Positions 7,139 through 14,973 of a stretch of 15,473 nucleotides of DNA are shown here, piece by piece (position 1 is the stretch's first letter; each line of letters starts with the position of its first letter). The stretch lies in NCBI GenBank assembly GCA_944390305.1, contig CALXPX010000020.1:1-15473 (forward strand), given 5' to 3'. Position numbers and translations under genes: made by a program. The notes below the pieces were generated by a model that saw only the letters and a list, made by a program, of their open reading frames with translations, was not told the origin of the DNA and did not search any database. The DNA comes from an uncultured Clostridia bacterium. GTDB taxonomy: Bacteria > Bacillota > Clostridia > TANB77 > CAG-508.

Positions 7139-7696
7139 ATGACTGAAAAAGAAAAAAGAGATAATGGAGAGTTATATTTAGCAGAATTAGATGAAGAACT
7201 TGTAAAAGAAAGAGAAAAGGCTAAAGAACTTTGCAGAATGTACAATCAAAAGAAGTATAACGAAGATAAAGAAAAAGAAGAAATACTAAAAGTACTTTTT
7301 AAAAGCAAGGGAAAAAATACAAAAATAGAACCCAATTTTTATTGTGACTATGGATACAATATAATATTAGGAGATAATTTTTATGCAAATCATAATTTGG
7401 TTATATTAGATTGTGCAGAAGTAAAAATAGGAAACAATGTATATTTTGGACCAAATTGTGGTATTTATACTGCAGGTCATCCGCTAGATTTTAAACAAAG
7501 AAATGAAGGGCTAGAATATGCAAAACCAATAAAAATAGGAAATAATGTTTGGATAGGTGGAAATGTTGTGATTTTGCCAGGAGTAACAATAGGAGATAAT
7601 TCAGTAATAGGAGCAGGAAGCATAGTTACAAAGGATATACAAGAAAATACAGTTGCAGTAGGAAATCCATGTAAAGAAATAAAGAAATTAACATAA
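7139..7696 (+). CDS. Maltose/galactoside O-acetyltransferase-like hexapeptide acetyltransferase
   Basis: The 185-residue protein has the N-terminal maltose-acetyltransferase helical cap (about 5-55, including LCRMYNQ) followed by a left-handed beta-helix of hexapeptide repeats (about 60-178). The catalytic His is H114 in TAGHPLD, and the WIGGNVVILPGVTIGDNSVI run (138-157) forms the acetyl-CoA side. Family members (Maa, LacA, NodL) transfer acetyl from acetyl-CoA to a sugar hydroxyl; the substrate here is unknown. The cytoplasmic trimer is inferred from the family. It follows the prepilin peptidase gene by 26 nt with RBS AAAGGAG and is the last gene of the operon, ended by a hairpin terminator. 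Confidence 0.9.
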   Translation: MTEKEKRDNGELYLAELDEELVKEREKAKELCRMYNQKKYNEDKEKEEILKVLFKSKGKNTKIEPNFYCDYGYNIILGDNFYANHNLVILDCAEVKIGNNVYFGPNCGIYTAGHPLDFKQRNEGLEYAKPIKIGNNVWIGGNVVILPGVTIGDNSVIGAGSIVTKDIQENTVAVGNPCKEIKKLT

Positions 7697-7730
7697 ACCT
7701 CTTATGAATTCTATAAGAGGTTTTTTATAT
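7695..7730 (+). terminator. Intrinsic terminator after the acetyltransferase gene
   Basis: An 11-bp stem (7695-7705 with 7713-7723) with a 7-nt loop is followed by a T-rich tail. It overlaps the final A of the stop codon by two bases. Confidence 0.88.
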
Positions 7731-7750
7731 TAGTAAAATATAAAATATCA

Positions 7751-7779
7751 TTGAAATATAGAAATATATAATATATAAT
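7751..7779 (+). promoter_or_regulatory. Sigma-A-type promoter for the M24 peptidase gene
   Basis: TTGAAA at 7751-7756 and TATAAT at 7774-7779 have 17-nt spacing. They lie just after a terminator and about 70 nt before the next start codon. Confidence 0.68.
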
Positions 7780-7847
7780 GAAACCAAAAGTTAATATATT
7801 GCAGTTTTTATAAAATATAAAGGGTTTATTTCTAAAGGAGTGATAGA

Positions 7848-8918
7848 ATGAACTATAAAATTAGATGTATAAGAGAAAAAATGAAATTATTAAATATGCA
7901 AGGATTAATAATATCTAATCCTATAAATATAAGATATATTTTAGGAATTCCAGTAGAAGGAGAAATTCTAATAACAGATAAAGAAAATATATTTATAACT
8001 GATGCAAGATATATAGAAGAGGTAAATGGATTCCTAACTATAAATGATGAATTTGTTATATTTGATTCCAAAGACATTTCAGATATAGATAATCAAGGAT
8101 TTTTTCAAAATTGTGAAAACGTGGGATTTGAAGAAAACTATGTAACTTTTGCTGGGTATGAAAAAATAATAAGAAAATATAGAATAAAAAACATAGAAGA
8201 AACAGAAGGTATTATAGAAAAACTAAGGATGGTAAAAGATGAAGATGAAATAAAAAATATAGAAAAAGCATGCAAAATAACAGACAATTGTTTTGATTAT
8301 CTATTAGACTTTATAAAAATAGGTATGACAGAAAAACAAGTAGCACTAGAAATAGAAAAATATTTCTTAGAAAATGGAGCTGATGGACAAGCTTTTGAAA
8401 CAATTGTTGCATCAGGAATAAATTCATCAAAACCACATGCTATACCAAGTGACAAAATTATACGTCAAGGAGATCCAATAACAATAGATTTTGGAGCTAA
8501 ATATAATGGATATGCAGCAGATATGACAAGAACTATATTTGCAGGGTACATAAAAGATGAAATGAAAGAAAATTATAATCTGATTTTAAAAATTCAAAAA
8601 AATTTAATAAAAGAATTTAAAGAAGGCACAAGTTGCAAAATGTTAGCAAGAAGTGTAGAAAATGAACTTTATTTATATAATCATTCACTAATTCATGCAT
8701 TAGGTCATGGAGTGGGTTTAGAAATACACGAACTACCAATATTAAGTCATAATTCACAATTAACATTAAAAGAAAATATGGTTGTTACTAATGAACCAGG
8801 AATATATTTGCCAGGAAAATATGGAATAAGAATAGAAGATACAATAAAAGTTAGCAGAAATGAACCAGAAGTTCTTACAAAATCTAGTAAGGAAATAATA
8901 GTGGTGGATAAAACCTAA
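7848..8918 (+). CDS. Xaa-Pro aminopeptidase-like M24B metallopeptidase
   Basis: The 356-residue protein has an N-terminal creatinase-like domain (about 1-125) and a C-terminal pita-bread M24 domain. All five metal ligands are seen: D214 (TIDFGA), D225 (YAADMTRT), H287 (HALGHGVG), E316 (TNEPGIY) and E330 (RIED). H197 in KPHAIPS also fits. The expected activity is release of an N-terminal residue next to proline, in the cytoplasm with two divalent metal ions. Length is typical of the short bacterial Xaa-Pro dipeptidase/aminopeptidase (PepQ/YqhT) group, and the exact specificity cannot be settled by motif. The start is supported by AAAGGAGTG at 7835-7843. The gene has its own promoter and a terminator-like hairpin behind it. 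Confidence 0.92.
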   Translation: MNYKIRCIREKMKLLNMQGLIISNPINIRYILGIPVEGEILITDKENIFITDARYIEEVNGFLTINDEFVIFDSKDISDIDNQGFFQNCENVGFEENYVTFAGYEKIIRKYRIKNIEETEGIIEKLRMVKDEDEIKNIEKACKITDNCFDYLLDFIKIGMTEKQVALEIEKYFLENGADGQAFETIVASGINSSKPHAIPSDKIIRQGDPITIDFGAKYNGYAADMTRTIFAGYIKDEMKENYNLILKIQKNLIKEFKEGTSCKMLARSVENELYLYNHSLIHALGHGVGLEIHELPILSHNSQLTLKENMVVTNEPGIYLPGKYGIRIEDTIKVSRNEPEVLTKSSKEIIVVDKT

Positions 8919-8966
8919 AAAAATAATTAATTAACAAAATAAAAATTAAAGAAAATAAAAAAAGTA

Positions 8967-9004
8967 AATAGTAGAGCATTATTAAAAAATAATGCTCTAC
9001 TATT
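8967..9004 (+). terminator. Long hairpin after the M24 peptidase gene
   Basis: A perfect 17-bp stem (8967-8983 with 8988-9004) encloses an AAAA loop. The following ACATTTTTA is only moderately T-rich. A-rich sequence precedes the left arm, so the hairpin could serve both strands. Confidence 0.75.
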
Positions 9005-9046
9005 ACATTTTTAAATAAAAGAAGAATTCACAAAAATTTCACAATT

Positions 9047-9064
9047 ATACAAAATATACAAAAT
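9047..9064. repeat. Tandem 9-bp direct repeat upstream of ftsE
   Basis: ATACAAAAT occurs twice back to back, about 50 nt before the putative ftsE promoter. It could be a regulator site or chance in AT-rich sequence. Between it and ftsE I see only the promoter described separately, so the 250-nt gap 8919-9168 holds a hairpin, this repeat and a promoter. Confidence 0.4.
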
Positions 9065-9110
9065 CTTCTTATTTTGGATAAAAATAATACAAATTTTTTA
9101 CTAGAAACTA

Positions 9111-9139
9111 TTGAAAATATTTAAAATTATTGTTATTAT
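9111..9139 (+). promoter_or_regulatory. Probable promoter of the ftsEX operon
   Basis: TTGAAA (9111-9116) and TATTAT (9134-9139) are 17 nt apart. An alternative -10, TATAAT at 9150-9155, lacks a well-spaced -35 (TTGTTA lies only 14 nt upstream). An ATTGT/ACAAT inverted repeat (9129-9145) overlaps the first -10 and could be an operator. Confidence 0.5.
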
Positions 9140-9174
9140 TACAATGATTTATAATACTAAAAAGGACGATGAAA

Positions 9175-9855
9175 ATGATAGAATTTAGAAATGTTAGTAA
9201 AAAATATGATACAGGCACAGAAGCAATTCATAATATTAATTTTAAAATAAATAAAGGGGAATTTGCTTTTTTAGTAGGAAGTTCTGGTTCAGGAAAATCA
9301 ACAATTATTAAGCTTATCTTGAAAGAAGAAGAACCATCTTCAGGAAATATAATAATAAATGGAAAAGACACAACATTCTTAAAACCTAGTAGAGTACCAT
9401 TTTTAAGAAGAAGTATGGGAATAGTGTTCCAAGACTTTAGATTATTACCAGATAAAACTGTTTATGAAAATGTTGCTTTTGCAATGTATGTAGTAAAGGC
9501 TACTCCTAAACATATAAGAAGACAAGTTCCTATGGTACTATCACTAGTTGGACTAAGTAATAAAGCAAAAGTATATCCTAATGAACTATCAGGAGGAGAG
9601 CAACAAAGAGTAGCACTAGCTAGAGCAATTGTTAATAATCCTTCAATGCTAATTGCTGACGAACCAACAGGAAATCTAGATCCAAATACAGCATGGGATA
9701 TAATGGAATTATTAAATGATATAAATTTAAGAGGAACAACTGTAGTTGTTGCAACTCACGCAAAAGACATAGTGGACAAAATGAATAAAAGAGTTATTAG
9801 AATAGATCAAGGAAATATTGTAAGAGACGAAAAAGGTGGATATGATGAGGTATAA
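9175..9855 (+). CDS. ftsE: Cell division ATP-binding protein FtsE
   Basis: This is an ABC ATPase of 226 residues from the chosen start. Walker A is GSSGSGKST (35-43), the Q-loop is Q86, the signature is LSGGEQQRVALARA (138-151), Walker B is MLIADEPT (158-165) and the H-loop is H195. FRLLPDKTVYENVAFAM (88-104) is characteristic of FtsE. It pairs with FtsX at the cytoplasmic membrane face and uses ATP to switch on wall hydrolases through FtsX. An ATG six bases upstream (9169) would add two residues. The RBS AAAGGA at 9161-9166 is only 2 nt from that ATG but 8 nt from the one at 9175, and MIEFRNVSK is the usual FtsE beginning. The end overlaps ftsX, implying coupled translation. Confidence 0.95.
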   Translation: MIEFRNVSKKYDTGTEAIHNINFKINKGEFAFLVGSSGSGKSTIIKLILKEEEPSSGNIIINGKDTTFLKPSRVPFLRRSMGIVFQDFRLLPDKTVYENVAFAMYVVKATPKHIRRQVPMVLSLVGLSNKAKVYPNELSGGEQQRVALARAIVNNPSMLIADEPTGNLDPNTAWDIMELLNDINLRGTTVVVATHAKDIVDKMNKRVIRIDQGNIVRDEKGGYDEV

Positions 9856-10744
9856 TGTAATTAGTTATTTAATAGGAGAAGGATTTAAAAGCACATTTAA
9901 ACAAAAAAAAATGACAAGTGCATCAATCATAATCATGTGTGCGACAATGTTTATATTTGGACTTTTCTTTGTAATAGGTGAAAATGTAAATAGCGTAATA
10001 AGACAAATAGAAAGCCAACAAGGGATACAAATATTTATAGAAGAAGATGCGACTGAAGAAGATATAGAAACTTTAGGAAATGAAATAAAAAATATAAATG
10101 GAGTAAATAAAATAACTTTTGTAAGTAAAGAAGACGCTTTAAATTCAATGAAAGCGACACTTGATGATAATCAAGAACTACTTGATGGATGGGATGAAGA
10201 AAATCCATTTCCAGCCTCATATTTTGTTACTCTAACTGATTTATCTTTAAATGAGAAAGTACAGGATCAAATTTTTAAATTAGAACATGTAGATGAAATA
10301 GCAAGTGAAAATAATACAATCAATAGATTACAAGAATTAGCAAAAGGTATTCAAATAATGACAGCAATAATATTAGCTTTACTTATCATCATATCAATTT
10401 TTATAATTTCTTATACAATAAAATTAACAGTACATGCTAGAAGAAGAGAAATCTCAATAATGAAATATGTTGGTGCAACAAATAGTTTTATAAGAGGACC
10501 ATTTATTGTAGAAGGTATAATAATAGGACTAATATCAGCAATTATTACTCTTATAATATTAGGCTTGAGTTATAATGCTGTTATGGGAGGAATAGGAGAA
10601 TCTGTATTAATTCAAGATATAGGAATTGGTTTACTAAGTTTTTCAGATATGTTCTTATTAGTACTTTCTGTTTACTTAGGATTAGGAATTGGAATTGGTA
10701 TATTAGGAAGCGTTATTTCAATGAGAAAATACTTAAAAGTTTAA
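9845..10744 (+). CDS. ftsX: Cell division permease-like protein FtsX
   Basis: The 299-residue protein has the FtsX layout: a short cytoplasmic N-terminus (MRYNVISYLIGEGFKSTF), a first membrane segment (about 27-46), an extracellular domain (about 47-168) and three more segments (about 170-192, 218-242, 270-292). The conserved cytoplasmic REISIMKYVGAT (201-212) is present. In Gram-positives the extracellular domain binds coiled-coil hydrolases such as PcsB or CwlO; two candidates follow directly. I chose the ATG at 9845, 5 nt after the AAGGTGG (9833-9839) lying inside ftsE. The GTG at 9836 would have no RBS, and the ATG at 9842 is only 2 nt from that site. The gene overlaps the last 11 bases of ftsE. 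Confidence 0.94.
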   Translation: MRYNVISYLIGEGFKSTFKQKKMTSASIIIMCATMFIFGLFFVIGENVNSVIRQIESQQGIQIFIEEDATEEDIETLGNEIKNINGVNKITFVSKEDALNSMKATLDDNQELLDGWDEENPFPASYFVTLTDLSLNEKVQDQIFKLEHVDEIASENNTINRLQELAKGIQIMTAIILALLIIISIFIISYTIKLTVHARRREISIMKYVGATNSFIRGPFIVEGIIIGLISAIITLIILGLSYNAVMGGIGESVLIQDIGIGLLSFSDMFLLVLSVYLGLGIGIGILGSVISMRKYLKV

Positions 10745-10766
10745 AATAAATTTAGGAGGAAATCTT

Positions 10767-11936
10767 ATGATAAAAAAAGTTATAACAATTTTTGCTATAA
10801 TAGGAATACTTCTGGCATATACTAATATAAGTATAGGTGCAACTCAATCAGAAATAGACGAATTAAATGAACAAAAAGAAAATGCAGAAAGCCAATTACA
10901 AGGCGTTCAAGATCAAAAAGAAACAGCTACAAACGAATTAGATCAAATAAATGCACAAATATCTGGATTGGAAAGTGAAATAAATAATCTAGAGACAAGA
11001 CTTAGTTCACTTAATTCATCAATAGAGCAAAAACAACAAGATATAGAAGCAAAAGAAAAAGAACTAGAAGAAAAAGAAAATTTATTAAAAGATAGACTTG
11101 TTGCAATGTATAAAGGCGGAGGAATTTCATATTTAGATGTTTTACTAGGTTCAACTAACTATATAGAAATGTTTACAAAATATAATGCAGTAAAAACAAT
11201 AGCCGAGAAAGATACAGAACTAATGAATCAAGTAGCAGAGCAAAAAAGTAATATAGAAAAAGAAAAAGCAGAATTAGAAACATCTAAAGCAGAAGTAGAA
11301 AATGTAAAAAGTGAAAAAGATGCTAAAAATGCTGAACTTAAAGCTGCACAAGTGTCAAAACAAAGTACTATAAGTAATCTATCAGAAGAAGAGAAAAAAC
11401 TACAACAAACAATTGCAGAATTCGAAGCAGCTATAGATAAAGCACAAGAAGAAATAAGAAACAGTACTAATAATGTAATAAATTCTGGTGGTGGATATGA
11501 AGGAAGTTTTAAAGGTGTATTAGAATGGCCATTATCATATAGTTATAATATAATTACTTCAATATTTGGAAATAGAACAGCACCAACAGCAGGAGCTTCA
11601 ACAAATCATGGAGCTATTGATATAGGTGTAAGTTATGTTCCAGTATATGCACCAGCAGATGGAAAAGTAATACTTGCAGGATGGGTATCAGGATATGGAA
11701 ACTATATAATGATTGACCATGGTAATGGATACTATACAGCATTTGGACATTTATCTAGGTTTAATGTAAGTGTTGGAACTGTAGTTTCAACAGGTCAGCA
11801 AATAGCTGTATCAGGAAATACTGGAATATCAACAGGACCTCACCTACATTATGAGGTATACATAGGTGGAAGAGGTAAAGCTAATAGAGTAGATCCTCTA
11901 TTATATACTAGCCATCCAAGTCTAAGATATTATTAA
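10767..11936 (+). CDS. Secreted coiled-coil M23 peptidoglycan hydrolase (first copy)
   Basis: The 389-residue protein has a signal peptide (about 1-25, ending SIGA), a long coiled coil (about 26-235) and a C-terminal LytM/M23 domain (about 250-380). Zinc ligands are visible as H281-x3-D285 and HLH (H359, H361), with H328 as the further catalytic His. Family members cut peptide cross-links in peptidoglycan. The region from LLKDRLVAMYKGGGISYLDV (106-125) to about 145 resembles the PcsB/CwlO-type helical domain that docks on FtsX. A Gly-rich hinge (about 240-250) separates the two parts. It lies 22 nt after ftsX with RBS AGGAGG (10753-10758), so it is probably the direct FtsEX effector, as with PcsB, CwlO or EnvC. 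It extends beyond the domain with an aromatic tail (HPSLRYY). Confidence 0.92.
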   Translation: MIKKVITIFAIIGILLAYTNISIGATQSEIDELNEQKENAESQLQGVQDQKETATNELDQINAQISGLESEINNLETRLSSLNSSIEQKQQDIEAKEKELEEKENLLKDRLVAMYKGGGISYLDVLLGSTNYIEMFTKYNAVKTIAEKDTELMNQVAEQKSNIEKEKAELETSKAEVENVKSEKDAKNAELKAAQVSKQSTISNLSEEEKKLQQTIAEFEAAIDKAQEEIRNSTNNVINSGGGYEGSFKGVLEWPLSYSYNIITSIFGNRTAPTAGASTNHGAIDIGVSYVPVYAPADGKVILAGWVSGYGNYIMIDHGNGYYTAFGHLSRFNVSVGTVVSTGQQIAVSGNTGISTGPHLHYEVYIGGRGKANRVDPLLYTSHPSLRYY

Positions 11937-11980
11937 AATAATTAGAAATAATAAACAAAATTAAGGAGGCATAAAAGATA

Positions 11981-13192
11981 ATGAGAAATAGAATAATTTC
12001 TACTGCTTTAGTAATAATTATATCTGCTTTTACATTATCTTCTAGCCTCTATTTTGTTATGGCAGAAGATAATGTTATTACTAATGCATCAGAAAATAAT
12101 AATGTCAATACCTTGTCTTTAAATGAACAAAAAGAACAAGTAGAAGAAGAACTACAAAAAGCCCAAGAACAGCTTTCTTATGTACAAGGAGAACTAAGTG
12201 AAGCAGTAATTCAAATACAAGAATTAGATGATAGAGTAAGGAAGTATCAAGAAAAATTAGATGAAGTAAATTCTAAGTATCAAGAGTTACAAGAAAAGGT
12301 GAAAAAAACTGAAGAAGAATTAAATATAGCTCAAACGGAATATGATAAAAAGATGAACTTACTTCAAGATAGACTAGTCGCAATATATAAAAATGGTGAA
12401 ACTAGTTATTTAGATGTACTTCTTAATTCTAAAAGTATTATAGATTTTGTTTCAAAATACTATGTTGTACAAAAAATTGTAGAATATGATGCTAAATCAA
12501 TAGAAACATTGGCTCAGAAGAAACAAGAAATAGAAAAAATCAATAATCAACTTCAAGAAGATAAAGCGAATATGAAGCTTATGAAAGTAGAAGCAGAAAA
12601 ACAAACTATAGTATTAACAAATACAAAAACAGTACATGAAAATTATAAAAATAGTTTATCTGAAAGTGAAAAACAAATTAATGCAGAAATAGAAACATAT
12701 AAAAAACAACAAGAAGAATTAGAAAACTTAATTAGATATACAATTGATGGTTCAACATATGAACTAAAATATTCTGGTGGAGAGATGATTTGGCCGACAC
12801 TAGAAAGTTCATATATTACATCTCCATATGGTTCAAGACTACATCCTATACAAGGAGTAGTAAAAAATCATGATGGAATAGATATAGGTGGAAATACAGG
12901 AGATCCAGTATATTCTGCAGCGGATGGTATAGTTATATATTCAAGCTTTAATACTGGAGGTTATGGAAACATGGTAATGATAGATCATGGACTAAATAGT
13001 GAAGGGGTAAAAATAGTAACATTATATGCTCATGGAAATAAACTTCTAAAAAATGTGGGAGATACTGTAAAAAAAGGAGATATTATTATGGAAATGGGTT
13101 CTACGGGAAACTCAACAGGACCTCATGTTCACTTTGAAGTAAGAGAAAATGGTACTCATGTAGATCCTAAAAAATATTTATCAGCAAATTAA
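11981..13192 (+). CDS. Secreted coiled-coil M23 peptidoglycan hydrolase (second copy)
   Basis: The 403-residue protein has a signal peptide (about 1-28, ending VMA), a coiled coil (about 45-250) and an M23 domain (about 268-400). Metal and catalytic residues are H297-x3-D301, H351 and HVH (H382, H384), so it appears active. It shares with its upstream neighbour the segment LLQDRLVAIYKNGETSYLDV (127-146), then a KY-x2-V-x2-I pattern, indicating an old duplication. The two have diverged elsewhere: its charged helices differ, and its M23 part reads SPYGSRLHP and NHDGIDIG, the more common LytM form. The RBS AAGGAGG (11963-11969) is 11 nt from the ATG. The gene follows the first copy by 44 nt with no terminator. 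It is probably a second FtsEX-linked or septal hydrolase. Confidence 0.92.
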   Translation: MRNRIISTALVIIISAFTLSSSLYFVMAEDNVITNASENNNVNTLSLNEQKEQVEEELQKAQEQLSYVQGELSEAVIQIQELDDRVRKYQEKLDEVNSKYQELQEKVKKTEEELNIAQTEYDKKMNLLQDRLVAIYKNGETSYLDVLLNSKSIIDFVSKYYVVQKIVEYDAKSIETLAQKKQEIEKINNQLQEDKANMKLMKVEAEKQTIVLTNTKTVHENYKNSLSESEKQINAEIETYKKQQEELENLIRYTIDGSTYELKYSGGEMIWPTLESSYITSPYGSRLHPIQGVVKNHDGIDIGGNTGDPVYSAADGIVIYSSFNTGGYGNMVMIDHGLNSEGVKIVTLYAHGNKLLKNVGDTVKKGDIIMEMGSTGNSTGPHVHFEVRENGTHVDPKKYLSAN

Positions 13193-13209
13193 AGAAAGAA
13201 GGAAATTAA

Positions 13210-14406
13210 ATGAAAACTAATTCAATATTTAAAACTATTATGACAATAATTGCAACAGCAATTATAACAGTTGTAATAACTACAATATGTATATACAGTA
13301 AAGAAAGTAACTCGAATACAGAATCATCAATAGGAGAAGCTATACGCTCAAGTGAATTAGAAGCGAAATTATCAGCTATAAGAAATAAAATAGATAAAGA
13401 ATATATAGGAAGTGTTGATGAAAATTCTTTAATAGAAGGAGCAATTAAAGGATATGTTTCTGGACTAAATGATGTATATAGTGAATATTTAACAGTAGAT
13501 GAAATGTCAGAATTTACAGAAGATGCACAAGGTGAATATGTAGGAATAGGCGTATATATAACTAAGGATACAGAAAATAATGAAATTGTTATATATGGCA
13601 CAATGCAAAATTCTCCTGCAAAAGAAGCAGGACTTCAGACGGGAGACATTTTAATAAGTGTTGATGGAGAAGAATGTAATGGAGATGATTTTGATACAAT
13701 AACAAACAAGATTAAAGGTATAAAAGGTACAAAAGTAACAATTGGAATTTTAAGAGATAATGAAGAAAAAACTTTTGAAATAGAAAGAAGAGATATAGAA
13801 GTTGAGCATATTGTATCACAGGTATTAGAAGATAATATAGGATATATATACATTTCAAGTTTTGAAGGAAATGTAGCAGAACAATTTGAAAATGCTTTTA
13901 ATGACTTAAAATCTCAAAATATAACATCACTAGTAGTAGATATAAGAAATAATGGTGGTGGAATAGTTGATGAATGCTTAGAAATTGCAGAATTAATGAC
14001 AGATAAAGGAGATACTTTACTAATAGAGGCAGATAAAAATGGAAATGAAGAAATAACAAGAGCAGATAAAGCAAAAGTAATAGATATGCCTATAGTATTA
14101 TTGGTAAATGAATATTCAGCAAGTGCTTCAGAAATTCTAGCAGGAATATTAAAAGAAAATGTAGAAAATGCTACTTTGGTAGGAAATACAACATATGGAA
14201 AAGGAGTAATACAAACGTTATATCCTTTATCAGATAATAGTGGTTTAAAAATAACAACAGACGAATACTTTACACCAAACCATAATAAAATAAATAAAAT
14301 AGGAATAGAACCAGATATAAAAATTACAGATTATACATTTAATGGAACATTAGATTTAGAAAAAGATACACAATTACAAAAAGCAATAGAAGAATTAAAA
14401 AAATAA
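13210..14406 (+). CDS. Carboxyl-terminal processing protease (S41, CtpA/CtpB type)
   Basis: The 398-residue protein has an N-terminal membrane anchor or signal (about 8-29), a helical segment, a PDZ domain (about 108-195, with VGIGVYI and SPAKEAGLQTGDILISVDG) and an S41 protease core (about 200-375). VVDIRNNGGG (242-251) and NEYSASASEILAG (300-312) surround the likely nucleophile S305, with K331 in TYGKG and Q335 completing the site. These proteases trim or degrade exported proteins from the C-terminus. Its position 17 nt behind two wall hydrolases suggests control of their amount, as known for Ctp/Prc proteases acting on hydrolases in Gram-negatives; here that is inference. The RBS AGAAGGA lies at 13197-13203. 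I see no terminator before the next promoter. Confidence 0.94.
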   Translation: MKTNSIFKTIMTIIATAIITVVITTICIYSKESNSNTESSIGEAIRSSELEAKLSAIRNKIDKEYIGSVDENSLIEGAIKGYVSGLNDVYSEYLTVDEMSEFTEDAQGEYVGIGVYITKDTENNEIVIYGTMQNSPAKEAGLQTGDILISVDGEECNGDDFDTITNKIKGIKGTKVTIGILRDNEEKTFEIERRDIEVEHIVSQVLEDNIGYIYISSFEGNVAEQFENAFNDLKSQNITSLVVDIRNNGGGIVDECLEIAELMTDKGDTLLIEADKNGNEEITRADKAKVIDMPIVLLVNEYSASASEILAGILKENVENATLVGNTTYGKGVIQTLYPLSDNSGLKITTDEYFTPNHNKINKIGIEPDIKITDYTFNGTLDLEKDTQLQKAIEELKK

Positions 14407-14407
14407 A

Positions 14408-14436
14408 TTTACTTTTTTAAATAGATATGATATAAT
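14408..14436 (+). promoter_or_regulatory. Promoter for the gene at 14488
   Basis: TTTACT (14408-14413) and TATAAT (14431-14436) are spaced by 17 nt, with TGA directly before the -10 (extended -10). The -35 begins two bases after the stop codon of the S41 protease gene. Confidence 0.6.
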
Positions 14437-14487
14437 AAGATATCATTGTTGTTTTTCTCAGGGTAATAATTTATTGGAGGAATACCT

Positions 14488-14901
14488 ATGTTTGATCAAA
14501 ATTCAATAAGGGAAAATTTTGAAAAGAGCTGCGAAAGCTATTCACAAAAACGGGGGATACGAGGATTAAGCAAAAAACTTTTAGAAAGATGTATGGAAAT
14601 ACCAAAGGAAGGAATAACCATAAAATATGGAAAAAGATTCAAAGAGGTATATAAAGCACTAATTATTTCGGAAAGTATAGATGCACCAATGCTAAACTAT
14701 TTAGGAGGGTATAGCATAAACAATGGATATTGCCTGTTTGTAAACGCTGATGGCAGAACATTTCTTACAAAAGATCCTGAAGTTATAAAAGCTTTAGAAA
14801 ATGGAAATTATATAAAGAGGGATTGGTTTGTTCCTCTTTCAGAAGAAGGCGAAATAGAAGACGAAAAATTCTCTACACTTTGGGAGAATTTAACTAGGTA
14901 A
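14488..14901 (+). CDS. Hypothetical protein, 137 residues
   Basis: I do not recognise this family. The protein is soluble-looking, with no signal peptide or membrane segment. The N-terminal half is basic and helical (about 1-60). The second half looks more beta-rich, with GGYSINNGYCLFVNADGRTF (68-87), followed by an acidic end (EEGEIEDE). Three Cys are scattered and do not form a metal motif. The RBS TTGGAGG (14474-14480) is well placed. It has its own promoter directly after the FtsEX-hydrolase-protease operon and a hairpin after it. Parts of the gene (for example around 14527-14570 and 14730-14760) use more G and C than the surrounding genes, so codon use is slightly unlike its neighbours. 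No function is proposed. Confidence 0.82.
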   Translation: MFDQNSIRENFEKSCESYSQKRGIRGLSKKLLERCMEIPKEGITIKYGKRFKEVYKALIISESIDAPMLNYLGGYSINNGYCLFVNADGRTFLTKDPEVIKALENGNYIKRDWFVPLSEEGEIEDEKFSTLWENLTR

Positions 14902-14911
14902 AAAGATATCA

Positions 14912-14953
14912 CCTAAGTTTTAGAATAAAGACTGAAACTTAGGGAATTTTTAT
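14912..14953 (+). terminator. Terminator-like hairpin between the last two genes
   Basis: CCTAAGTTT (14912-14920) pairs with AAACTTAGG (14935-14943), extendable by three pairs including one T-G, and is followed by GAATTTTTATTT. It lies only 20 nt before the next gene's start, so that gene may depend on read-through. Confidence 0.7.
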
Positions 14954-14973
14954 TTATAAGAGGTTTAAGATAT

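Noticed and set aside
14932..14960. Promoter CTGAAA-17 nt-TATAAG for the last gene
   Set aside because: The start of transcription would fall after the RBS at 14958-14963, so it could not serve that gene.
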